NCBI GenBank assembly: GCA_964452735.1
Contig: CAYVNA010000023.1
Coordinates: forward strand, 1 to 8,420
DNA length: 8,420 nucleotides
Reading direction: 5' to 3'
DNA from: UBA2177 sp964452735
GTDB lineage: Bacteria > Patescibacteriota > Dojkabacteria > SC72
Shown here: positions 1 to 5,883 of the stretch, in pieces
Numbering within the stretch: position 1 is the first letter of the stretch
How the letters are laid out: each line of letters starts with the position of its first letter
Notes under the pieces: model-generated
The model's input: the letters and a program-made list of their open reading frames with translations, nothing else
What the model was told of the DNA's origin: nothing
Databases searched by the model: none
Position numbers and translations under genes: made by a program

Positions 1-21
1 ATAATCTTCTAAGTGCAATAA

Positions 22-85
22 AGACCCAGAGGGTAAAGAAATGTGTAACTATATGTTACCATAACAATACACTCCCTCTGGGTCT
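22..85 (-). terminator. Long-loop inverted repeat after the CmpB-like gene
   Basis: A perfect 12-base inverted repeat (agacccagaggg at 22-33, ccctctgggtct at 74-85) encloses a 40-base loop. The loop holds its own small hairpin, gtaac (45-49) with gttac (55-59). Read on the minus strand it starts 12 bases after the stop codon and is followed by TTATTGC, a weak T tract, so a terminator is plausible. The large structured loop is not typical of intrinsic terminators, so an mRNA 3'-end stabiliser or a small structured RNA is also possible. Confidence 0.5.
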
Positions 86-96
86 AAGATTTTCTT

Positions 97-693
97 TCAT
101 AATCCAACTCTCTTTTCAATACTCCTAATACCATTCTCTAACAAAACAATACCATCCCTATACCCTCTATACAAAGACAACCTCCTATCCCTTGTATATA
201 CTGTTAAACACAGAACAACTACAAAGAATATAACTACAACAAACCTATCATACACACCCACATAATCTTGAATCCTAGATATGAAGGAATGTATTCTCTC
301 CATATGAGGATTAAGGAAGAAATACAGTATACCTACAAGAAAAAACCAATAGAAAGAGTAGAGTAGGGAAATATGTCCATAAATGTTTAAAAACTCATTG
401 GAGTAATCCCAAAGTCTTTCTCCTAAAACTAACTGGCAAAACCATCCTCCAAGATACTCAAGAAGAATAATAGAGAGTGTTGTATATAGTACTACAGACC
501 AAAAAGGATAGTCCTTAAATTTGAGAAAAAGCAATATTATTAATACTCCTCCAATACCATATATTGTACATATTGGAATGTATTTAAAATATCCTGAGAA
601 AACAAAACTACCAGAACCAAGAGAGCAGTATGTACTATCAATAATCCAACCTAGAAATCCAAAGAGTAGAAAAAGGAGAATGTAGGCAGTCAT
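97..693 (-). CDS. CmpB-like putative ABC-transporter-type membrane protein (PF06541 family)
   Basis: Integral membrane protein of 198 residues. Hydrophobic segments lie near residues 1-19, 42-58, 64-84, 108-127 and 150-167, giving about five membrane spans, followed by a basic cytoplasmic-type tail. Residues 79-98 (EYLGGWFCQLVLGERLWDYS), with N103, G106 and S113 after them, fit the family pattern of a glutamate-glycine helix, then LWDYS, then a following G/I/S helix. The family is named ABC_trans_CmpB, but no transport substrate has been firmly shown, and no ATPase gene lies beside it here. The ATG at 693 is the natural start; the leader of about 20 bases has no Shine-Dalgarno match. A consensus-like promoter is upstream and a long hairpin begins 12 bases after the TGA stop. 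The use of TGA as stop directly after the family-length tail argues against recoding. Family assignment is fairly sure; function is unknown. Confidence 0.8.
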   Translation of the reverse strand: MTAYILLFLLFGFLGWIIDSTYCSLGSGSFVFSGYFKYIPICTIYGIGGVLIILLFLKFKDYPFWSVVLYTTLSIILLEYLGGWFCQLVLGERLWDYSNEFLNIYGHISLLYSFYWFFLVGILYFFLNPHMERIHSFISRIQDYVGVYDRFVVVIFFVVVLCLTVYTRDRRLSLYRGYRDGIVLLENGIRSIEKRVGL

Positions 694-720
694 ATGTTTT
701 CTTAAATATGTTATTACATC

Positions 721-749
721 ATTCTATGTATACATATTTGGTATGTCAA
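721..749 (-). promoter_or_regulatory. Sigma70-type promoter for the CmpB-like gene with overlapping palindrome
   Basis: On the minus strand TTGACA (749-744), a 17-base spacer and TAGAAT (726-721) form a near-consensus promoter. Transcription would begin near 714, about 20 bases before the ATG. A perfect 12-base palindrome, tatgtatacata at 725-736, overlaps the -10 box and spacer, a position suited to a repressor operator. The operator role is inference. Confidence 0.7.
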
Positions 750-764
750 TATAACCCCATAGTA

Positions 765-793
765 TTGCCGTGTTCCTAAGCTCAGTGTATAAT
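765..793 (+). promoter_or_regulatory. Promoter of the unknown gene at 835
   Basis: TTGCCG (765-770), a 17-base spacer and a perfect TATAAT (788-793) predict transcription from about 800, leaving a leader of about 35 bases that contains the aggagag ribosome binding site at 821-827. This promoter diverges from the one at 721-749; their -35 boxes are separated by only 15 bases. Confidence 0.65.
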
Positions 794-834
794 TGTCTGT
801 TGGTATATAGATCTTTAAAAAGGAGAGAAGAAAA

Positions 835-1229
835 ATGAAAAAGATCCAAGTAGGCGACCAGGAAATTGTTTTAAGATTTTTAAACGAGGAGGATGTTGTT
901 GAGGTAATAGCACAGCCTTACAGACCCATTCCAAAGGGAAGGGAAGAAAATGGAGGGGTAGAAATCTCGATTGTTGCAACTGGAATTCCAGATCTCTATC
1001 TAAGAAGGTTCTCAACCCGAAATGGTTGGGAGAAAGTCAACCATTACCAAATGGTTGTTAACAATCCCGAGAAATATGGGGTTGTCCTTAGACCTGAGGA
1101 TCGATTGTCTTTTCAAATATACAAAAAGATCCAGGATCAATTTGGTGAAACCCCTTACGAGGGCGACAAAATCATTCTCTTACCGGAGTTTCCCAAATTC
1201 ATCCGCATAAATTTCAAAGGTCAAGTTAT
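835..1229 (+). CDS. Unrecognised cytosolic protein, 3' end lost in assembly gap
   Basis: At least 131 residues can be read before the run of N. The start is well supported: aggagag at 821-827 lies 7 bases before the ATG, and a good promoter lies upstream. The protein has no signal peptide or membrane segment. It begins with a short strand-like stretch (MKKIQVGDQEIVLRFLNEED) and then alternates charged helices with beta-prone pieces; I see no catalytic motif and do not recognise a family. If the gap were truly 100 bases the frame would close at TAA 1363-1365, but the gap length is almost certainly arbitrary, so that tail is not reliable. GC is somewhat above that of most neighbours. It could be a cargo-type or lineage-specific gene. 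Confidence 0.75.
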
Positions 1230-1329
1230 NNNNNNNNNNNNNNNNNNNNNNNNNNNNNNNNNNNNNNNNNNNNNNNNNNNNNNNNNNNNNNNNNNNNNNN
1301 NNNNNNNNNNNNNNNNNNNNNNNNNNNNN
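1230..1329. other. Assembly gap, 100 N
   Basis: Exactly 100 consecutive N, the conventional scaffolding placeholder. It removes the 3' end of the gene that starts at 835. The real distance, and even whether one or more genes are missing, cannot be known from this window. Confidence 0.98.
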
Positions 1330-1361
1330 ATATACCCACTCCCAAAGAATTTACTATCCTC

Positions 1362-2009
1362 TTAAGAAACATGCCAAAGGAAACTCCTTATAGAAGATGC
1401 TGGATCCGTTACCGTTATTATTCTTTCTTCCTCATTTACAATAATATTACAATCAGCAATTTGGCAAGCCATTCGATTAGGAGAACCCTTCCCTTGAGAG
1501 AAGAAATAGCTATCTAACATACCATTTAACATATATGAATAATCCTCAGCATCATCATCCCCCAATTGATTATCTGCATAATTACCACCGGGTATAAAAT
1601 CAGAGACAGCAACAACACAACCATTTGGCATTTCAAATATCTCATTTATGGGATTAAACCTAACTCCCCAGACAAGACCATCGGGATCAATAAGTTCAGT
1701 ATTTTTAAAATAATCACCCAATCTATCAATCTCCTCTTTGTACTTCAGAACTGCTTTATATGGAAGACTAAAATAATATTTCAATACAACTAAACGACCA
1801 TCAACCTCTTGCTTCAACACCAAAGAATCTTTACCGGCATCTAATACACTATCGGAATAGAGTTTAAGTAATCTACAATCCGTAGGAAGAAGTTTTCCCT
1901 GCTTACCAATCTGCTCTCTGATCTGTAGATTTCCTTGTATAAGCTCCCCTCTAACATCGGCTCTCTCATTGCACTTCCTACAAAATATATTTAGTTCCTC
2001 TTTATTCAT
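1362..2009 (-). CDS. Hypothetical protein with CxxC start and faint kinase-like pattern
   Basis: 215 residues from the ATG at 2009. An in-frame ATG at 2027 would add six residues, but a TATAAT box (2024-2019) falls inside that extension, so 2009 is preferred. C10 and C13 form a CxxC pair near the N-terminus. The centre carries VVLKYY (K77), an acidic helix with E92/E93, a hinge-like stretch ending in PGG (140-142), NIIV (188-191) and ITVTDPAS (198-205). That order resembles the ATP lysine, helix-C glutamate, hinge, catalytic-loop Asn and DFG Asp of protein-kinase-like folds, but a clear catalytic-loop Asp is missing. This is pattern reading, not a confirmed family. The gene shares a 32-base divergent promoter region with the U32 gene and has no Shine-Dalgarno sequence. 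The TAA stop lies at 1362-1364, close to the gap. Confidence 0.8.
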   Translation of the reverse strand: MNKEELNIFCRKCNERADVRGELIQGNLQIREQIGKQGKLLPTDCRLLKLYSDSVLDAGKDSLVLKQEVDGRLVVLKYYFSLPYKAVLKYKEEIDRLGDYFKNTELIDPDGLVWGVRFNPINEIFEMPNGCVVAVSDFIPGGNYADNQLGDDDAEDYSYMLNGMLDSYFFSQGKGSPNRMACQIADCNIIVNEEERIITVTDPASSIRSFLWHVS

Positions 2010-2018
2010 AATATGCCG

Positions 2019-2024
2019 ATTATA
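2019..2024 (-). promoter_or_regulatory. -10 box of near-leaderless promoter for the gene at 1362-2009
   Basis: TATAAT on the minus strand ends 9 bases before the ATG at 2009, so transcription would start about 3 bases ahead of it. There is no ribosome binding site. The matching -35 position (2042-2047) falls inside the U32 coding start and reads ATCCAT, a poor match. Confidence 0.6.
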
Positions 2025-2029
2025 CATGA

Positions 2030-2035
2030 TATAAT
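2030..2035 (+). promoter_or_regulatory. -10 box of leaderless promoter for the U32 gene
   Basis: A perfect TATAAT is followed by gctaaa and then the ATG at 2042. With the usual 6-7 base distance from -10 box to start point, transcription would begin on the A of the start codon, giving a leaderless mRNA. No Shine-Dalgarno is present. The -35 position reads CATATA, a weak match. Confidence 0.65.
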
Positions 2036-2041
2036 GCTAAA

Positions 2042-3298
2042 ATGGATACCCTTAAACAAAAAGCAAAAGATTTTAAAATTCTAGCTCCTGCTGGAAATTG
2101 GGAATCCCTTAGAGCCGCAGTAGAAGCAGGTGCTGATTCCATATATCTAGGAATATCCGATTTCAACATGAGAGCCACAGCATCAAGAAATTTTCAAATG
2201 GAAGATCTTCCCGGTCTTTCTCAATACTGCAAAGAAAATGATGTAGAAGCATGCGTAACAGTTAATACCATAATGTATAACTCTGATCTAGAAAAGATGC
2301 AGTCTGTAATAAAGGCTGTAAAATCTTCAGGATGTAATGCCGTAATTGTTGCAGATATAGCAGCTCTAATGTATGCCAATGAGATTGGTATCCCAGCATA
2401 TATCTCAACTCAAATGTCAATATCGAATATTGAGAGTATTAGGTTCTTTTCCAAGTATTCAGACAGAATAATACTTGCAAGGGAACTATCCTTAGAGCAA
2501 GTAAAAGAAATTGTTGAGCAGATAAAGGAATTCGATATTAAAGGACCAAGCGGAAGATTAGTTGAGATAGAGATATTTGGACATGGTGCCCTATGTGTTG
2601 CTGTTAGTGGTAGATGTTCAATGAGCCTATTCTGTTACAATACTTCTGCAAACAAGGGAAAGTGTACTCAGATATGTAGAAGATCATATATCGTTAAAGA
2701 TAAAGAAACAGGACAAGAGCTAGAGATAGACAATAACTATGTAATGAGCCCTAAGGATCTATGTACAATTGGGATGTTGGACAAGATAATTGATAGTGGT
2801 GTTAAGATTCTTAAAATAGAGGGTAGGGGAAGACCACCGGAGTATGTAGATACAGTAATTAGGTCATACAAGGAAGCTGTCCAATCCATAATAGATGGAA
2901 CATATACATCTGAGAAGATATCAAGATGGAATGAAGATCTTAAGACTGTTTTTAATAGAGGTTTGGGAGTTGGAATGTATATGGGAAGGAGATGGGATGA
3001 ATGGGCGAATGGGAGTGATAATCAGGCAAGGAAAGAGAAGATATTGATTGGAAGAGTACTTAACTATTATCCTAGAATTGGAGTAGTGTATATAAAGGTT
3101 GAGGGCGATTATAGTATAAAGGAGGGTGATGAATATATAATAACAGGGTCCAGAACAGGTATATTAAGAGGTTTTTTTAAAGATATGGTGTTGGATAAGA
3201 AGGATATGCCAAAGGTATCGCAGGGAGAAGAGTTCACTATGAAAATAGAGGGTACTGCACATCATAATGATAGTGTATTTGTATTCAGGGATAGATAA
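2042..3298 (+). CDS. U32 family 'peptidase', TrhP/YrrO-like tRNA hydroxylation protein
   Basis: 418 residues, the usual length for the TrhP (YegQ)/YrrO branch. The N-terminal barrel opens with ILAPAGNWESLRAAVEAGAD (13-32), the typical first strand and helix. The U32 signature E-x-F-x2-G-A-L-C-x4-G-x-C-x-M-S is complete at 177-195. C185, C192, C208 and C212 follow the C-x6-C-x15-C-x3-C spacing that binds an iron-sulfur cluster in this family. IEGRGRPPEYV (259-269) and the YKEAV helix follow, and residues from about 333 look like the small C-terminal beta domain. Characterised members act in prephenate-dependent 5-hydroxyuridine formation at tRNA position 34; despite the family name, proteolysis is doubtful for this branch. 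The start is set by a TATAAT box ending 6 bases upstream. The gene converges on the HD-GYP gene with 5 bases between stop codons. Confidence 0.9.
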   Translation: MDTLKQKAKDFKILAPAGNWESLRAAVEAGADSIYLGISDFNMRATASRNFQMEDLPGLSQYCKENDVEACVTVNTIMYNSDLEKMQSVIKAVKSSGCNAVIVADIAALMYANEIGIPAYISTQMSISNIESIRFFSKYSDRIILARELSLEQVKEIVEQIKEFDIKGPSGRLVEIEIFGHGALCVAVSGRCSMSLFCYNTSANKGKCTQICRRSYIVKDKETGQELEIDNNYVMSPKDLCTIGMLDKIIDSGVKILKIEGRGRPPEYVDTVIRSYKEAVQSIIDGTYTSEKISRWNEDLKTVFNRGLGVGMYMGRRWDEWANGSDNQARKEKILIGRVLNYYPRIGVVYIKVEGDYSIKEGDEYIITGSRTGILRGFFKDMVLDKKDMPKVSQGEEFTMKIEGTAHHNDSVFVFRDR

Positions 3299-3303
3299 GT
3301 AAC

Positions 3304-4323
3304 CTACAGTATCTTAGTAGATAAAGATGCTGCAAGGATTAAGAAATGATGCTTATAGAATATTGGCTTGTCTCCTCCATCATGAATCTCTTTTAGTAAT
3401 TTTCCCATAGCATCCCTTGGTAACATCCCCTTGCTATACTCACGAACTTTGGAGGTCATAGCTTCGAAAGAATCAAATAGACCTAGCATATAATCAAATT
3501 CTGTAGGTGGCATATTCGAATCAATAGCTGGATAACCTGTATCATTAATTCTACGATGATGATTATGTGCTCCACTCAGTATAATAGTTTCATTAATACC
3601 TGATTTTCTCATAAGTTTCACCCCGTCTAAAGGATGCTTCTTCATTAGTTCCCTCTCTGGATCTGTGAAAGATTCCTTCTTTTCAAACAATTCTCTCTGC
3701 TCCGACTTCCCAATATCATGGTATAGAGCAGCACGTACAATATCAATACAAGGATAATTGCCTAAAGAATTCAGAAACTCTATAGCTTTTTCTCTATCAT
3801 TATCATCAATGAAAGAATCATATTGTCCTCTTGTATCTATCATTTCTTGTATTAACTTTTCCCTCTTGTCATATATGTTAGCTGCTAATGCAGCAATATT
3901 TATACTGTGATTAACAGTAGTATAGTCTAAACCAGCCTTAAAGAGATCTAGATAACTTCCTTTACCTTTTTTATCAAGTATTGCAGCTAAGAAATGATCT
4001 GTATTCCTACGATTATCTAAAGTAACATCAGAATAGAAAATTTCCAAACTAGTAGAAAGAACACCCCTAACCAAATCTTTTTTATCTGGATCTTCTATGG
4101 ACCTATCAAAGAGTTCTTTCAAGAAAGAATGGGGACTGGAATCCTGAGCATCACCATCACCAATTCTCAATTTTGGTAATATCTCAGGATTTTCTTTAGC
4201 TTTCTCCATAACCTGATCAAAAGTACCATATACTACTGGTCTACCTCCCTCCTCATGGACGATATATACCTTCGGTTCTCCATTATCCGAGCTCTCATTC
4301 TGTGACATCAAATCTGTGTCCAT
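3304..4323 (-). CDS. HD-GYP domain protein, predicted cyclic-di-GMP phosphodiesterase
   Basis: 339 residues from the ATG at 4323; a TTG at 4332 would add three residues but the ATG sits one base after the upstream stop, favouring it. The N-terminal ~130 residues are not a sensor domain I recognise. The catalytic half carries the HD-GYP order: H139 (NHSINIAALA), HDIGK at 202-206, HP at 230-231, H255-H256 followed by RRINDTGYP, and D284 in GLFDSFEAMTS. These are the expected metal ligands. The signature is altered: the usual HHExxDGxGYP reads HHRRINDTGYP, with Glu replaced by Arg and the Asp-Gly pair by Asn-Asp. A glutamate four residues before H139, seen in trinuclear members, is absent (Thr), so a two-metal site is more likely. 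Known HD-GYP proteins hydrolyse cyclic di-GMP. It is the last gene of an operon behind a membrane protein and a cupin; there is no transmembrane segment of its own. Confidence 0.87.
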   Translation of the reverse strand: MDTDLMSQNESSDNGEPKVYIVHEEGGRPVVYGTFDQVMEKAKENPEILPKLRIGDGDAQDSSPHSFLKELFDRSIEDPDKKDLVRGVLSTSLEIFYSDVTLDNRRNTDHFLAAILDKKGKGSYLDLFKAGLDYTTVNHSINIAALAANIYDKREKLIQEMIDTRGQYDSFIDDNDREKAIEFLNSLGNYPCIDIVRAALYHDIGKSEQRELFEKKESFTDPERELMKKHPLDGVKLMRKSGINETIILSGAHNHHRRINDTGYPAIDSNMPPTEFDYMLGLFDSFEAMTSKVREYSKGMLPRDAMGKLLKEIHDGGDKPIFYKHHFLILAASLSTKIL

Positions 4324-4324
4324 A

Positions 4325-5098
4325 CTACTCAACTATTTCCAAATCTAAGATAGCAGAGGAATTATCTCTTAGAGAATCTCCTAAGAAGATTCCTTTGAAT
4401 CTCTTCGCATACTTTGTATTATCATTAAACACAATTTCGATATCAAATTGAAACTCAGTATCTAAATCATTCAAATCTATCTCTAAATATTCTATGTACT
4501 TGGAACTATTGAAAATGGAATCTCTCTCTAATATCTTTTCATAATCTACAGAACCTAAATCCTTAAGAATGATGCTAAAGTTAGGAATTATGTAATCCTT
4601 ACTTCTAACCTCATCTAGATGAGTTTCATTCTCTACAACCTTAAACTCTATACTGTTACCGCTAGAATTAATATCTTCATTCTTTATGGATGTATTATAG
4701 TCACCAAAGAGGAAATTATATCCCTCAGAGCTAACATCTAAGTCTGTAGGGGGAACAAGAATCAATTTCCCTGACTTTGAGCTTCCCTTGAAGTTCTTTA
4801 TTCTAAATTCCTTAACCTCCTTCTCTAAGATTGTAAGATTTAGATATGGTCTGAAATTCAAATGAACCCTATTATCACTCTTGCTTTCCTCTGTACCAAA
4901 AGCCATAACAGACATACTTGATTGAGATATAATTACCAAACTCTCTATCTCCTCTGAGTTCTTAGGTGTTTTTGAGAAGTCAAAAAGCAATGGATTACTA
5001 TTTTTTAGAAAGAAGAAGCTACAAGAAATAAGGATCAAGAATGCTAAAGATAGGACTATGACATAGTACTTCTTAACAAATTTTTGTAGATTACTCAT
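4325..5098 (-). CDS. Single-pass membrane-anchored protein of unknown function
   Basis: 257 residues: a short basic N-terminus, one strong hydrophobic helix (about 12-31), then a large extracytoplasmic domain rich in alternating beta-type residues, Asn, Ser and Asp. LISC at 23-26 resembles a lipobox, but three phenylalanines and a leucine continue the helix after the cysteine, so an uncleaved anchor is more likely. I do not recognise the external domain. Its start codon overlaps the end of the cupin gene by 8 bases (ATGAGTAA), and the cupin's last codons provide a GAGGAGGAG ribosome binding site 7 bases upstream. The HD-GYP gene starts one base after its stop. This tight coupling implies joint function; a plausible but unproven role is an envelope sensor or anchor for the phosphodiesterase. 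Confidence 0.85.
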   Translation of the reverse strand: MSNLQKFVKKYYVIVLSLAFLILISCSFFFLKNSNPLLFDFSKTPKNSEEIESLVIISQSSMSVMAFGTEESKSDNRVHLNFRPYLNLTILEKEVKEFRIKNFKGSSKSGKLILVPPTDLDVSSEGYNFLFGDYNTSIKNEDINSSGNSIEFKVVENETHLDEVRSKDYIIPNFSIILKDLGSVDYEKILERDSIFNSSKYIEYLEIDLNDLDTEFQFDIEIVFNDNTKYAKRFKGIFLGDSLRDNSSAILDLEIVE

Positions 5099-5474
5099 GA
5101 TGATGCTCCTCCTCTGCAGCCATAGCTTCTTCCCTTGTTACATGCACTGTACCATCTGGGTGATTCGCAGGAGAGTATATTGTATAGAGTTTGAGATCAG
5201 TATCACCTGTATTGATTACATTGTGTCTTGAACCAGCAGGAACTATGGCTACCATATCTTCTTCCAGAATACTTTCTTCACCATCTATAACTACAGTTGC
5301 TTGACCTTCTTCTATTCTAAAGAATTGATCAACAGTATCATGTACTTCCTCTCCTATATCCTCTCCAGGTTTAAGAGACATTACAACTAACTGCATGTGT
5401 TTTCCTGTATAGAGGACTTTTCTGAAGTTACTGTTTTGTTTGGTCTTCTCCTCAATATCATCGATATATCCCAT
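5091..5474 (-). CDS. Small single-domain cupin protein
   Basis: 127 residues, one cupin barrel. Motif 1 is recognisable from G41 to G57 with H45 and Q50, although the usual second His and Glu of the metal site are not in their standard places. Motif 2 is clear: IVPAGSRHNVINTG (77-90) with P79, G81, H84 and N88. The YTIYSPANHPDGTVH stretch (97-111) is typical of a widespread family of stand-alone cupins of unknown substrate; metal binding is likely, the reaction unknown. The C-terminus EEEHHHE is unusual and also encodes the next gene's ribosome binding site and start. The gene heads a three-gene operon with the membrane protein and HD-GYP gene. No Shine-Dalgarno precedes its own ATG. Confidence 0.9.
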   Translation of the reverse strand: MGYIDDIEEKTKQNSNFRKVLYTGKHMQLVVMSLKPGEDIGEEVHDTVDQFFRIEEGQATVVIDGEESILEEDMVAIVPAGSRHNVINTGDTDLKLYTIYSPANHPDGTVHVTREEAMAAEEEHHHE

Positions 5475-5476
5475 GT

Positions 5477-5505
5477 TATGTATATACTCAATTTATATAT
5501 ACATA
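5477..5505. repeat. 10-base inverted repeat, possible operator of the cupin operon
   Basis: Perfect arms tatgtatata and tatatacata are separated by 9 bases in the leader of the cupin gene. The arms share TATGTATA/TATACATA with the palindrome at 725-736 in the CmpB-like promoter. Both arms are almost pure A+T, so chance is a real alternative. Confidence 0.4.
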
Positions 5506-5506
5506 C

Positions 5507-5535
5507 ATTGTAGCATAGTGGTTGGAGGATATTAA
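5507..5535 (-). promoter_or_regulatory. Candidate promoter of the cupin operon
   Basis: Minus-strand TTAATA (5535-5530), 17 bases, then TACAAT (5512-5507) give a start near 5500 and a leader of about 25 bases. Immediately downstream lies a 10-base inverted repeat, tatgtatata (5477-5486) with tatatacata (5496-5505), that would cover the start point and could be an operator. A second possibility is TATATA 6 bases before the ATG, which would make the operon leaderless; the sequence alone cannot decide. Confidence 0.45.
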
Positions 5536-5765
5536 TGGCCGTTATTTTTTCTCAATTTCTTAAAAACTTCCAAAGCTGAATCTCCAGGTATATATATGTC
5601 TGTTACATCAGTAACTGGATACTTCTCTGCACATTCTTCACACATGGATAATAGATATGAGCTCAAGAGATATATCCTAATCCCTTCACTTGCAGGACAA
5701 AGGGAACAATTTCCTTTTGTATCATTCTCTATAGCTTGATCTTGTTCAATAGAAGATATTACCAT
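5532..5765 (-). CDS. Small CxxC...CxxC protein, possible zinc-binding
   Basis: 77 residues from the ATG at 5765; an upstream in-frame ATG at 5786 gives 84, but the TATAAT box at 5781-5776 lies within that extension, so the shorter start is preferred. C20-x2-C23 and C42-x2-C45 form two knuckles separated by 18 residues, a spacing compatible with one structural zinc site. The intervening segment (IYLLSSYLLSMCEECAEKYP) is helical, and the tail IPGDSALEVFKKLRKN is a short basic helix. I cannot name the family; it could be a small regulator or an accessory protein. It lies upstream of the cupin operon in the same direction, separated by 57 bases that hold a separate promoter candidate. Confidence 0.7.
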   Translation of the reverse strand: MVISSIEQDQAIENDTKGNCSLCPASEGIRIYLLSSYLLSMCEECAEKYPVTDVTDIYIPGDSALEVFKKLRKNNGH

Positions 5766-5775
5766 TGATATATTG

Positions 5776-5781
5776 ATTATA
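5776..5781 (-). promoter_or_regulatory. -10 box close to the start of the CxxC mini-protein
   Basis: TATAAT on the minus strand, 10 bases before the preferred ATG at 5765, predicts a leader of only about 4 bases with no ribosome binding site. The -35 position is a poor match (TCCCCA). Confidence 0.5.
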
Positions 5782-5803
5782 CACATTTATATGAGAATTG
5801 GGG

Positions 5804-5856
5804 AGGGGATACCTAAAAAAGCTTAGTGCCAATTGGCAACTATTTAGGTATCCCCT
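5804..5856. repeat. 14-base perfect inverted repeat with nested palindrome after the Cys-rich gene
   Basis: aggggatacctaaa (5804-5817) pairs exactly with tttaggtatcccct (5843-5856) around a 25-base loop. The loop contains a 12-base palindrome, tgccaattggca (5827-5838), so the transcript could form a stem topped by a second hairpin. It begins 27 bases after the stop of the Cys-rich gene on the minus strand and lies just upstream of the promoter of the CxxC protein. Neither side has a T tract, so a classical intrinsic terminator is unlikely; a protein-binding site, an RNA 3'-end structure or a Rho-related element are alternatives. Confidence 0.55.
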
Positions 5857-5883
5857 GTATCCAAATCAGAGAGAGTATTTATT

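Noticed and set aside
97..99. Possible alternative genetic code (TGA read as Gly), as in some CPR lineages
   Set aside because: TGA ends the CmpB-like and Cys-rich genes at sensible places, reading through the CmpB-like stop runs into the hairpin, and no gene contains an in-frame TGA that needs to be decoded.
815..1015. Minus-strand open frame opposite the 835 gene
   Set aside because: No start signal, and it lies opposite a gene with a good promoter and ribosome site.
1330..1365. Coding continuation of the 835 gene through the gap to TAA at 1363-1365
   Set aside because: It depends on the gap being exactly 100 bases, which is a placeholder value.
1566..1793. Plus-strand open frame inside the 1362-2009 gene
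   Set aside because: Low-complexity antisense reading with no ribosome site; the opposite strand gives a coherent longer protein.
4325..5098. Lipoprotein with lipobox LISC
   Set aside because: The hydrophobic stretch continues after the cysteine, which fits an uncleaved transmembrane anchor better than a lipoprotein signal peptide.
5804..5856. Terminal repeats of a miniature transposon or a site-specific recombination site
   Set aside because: The arms enclose only 25 bases, there are no obvious target duplications and no recombinase nearby; an RNA or protein-binding structure is simpler.
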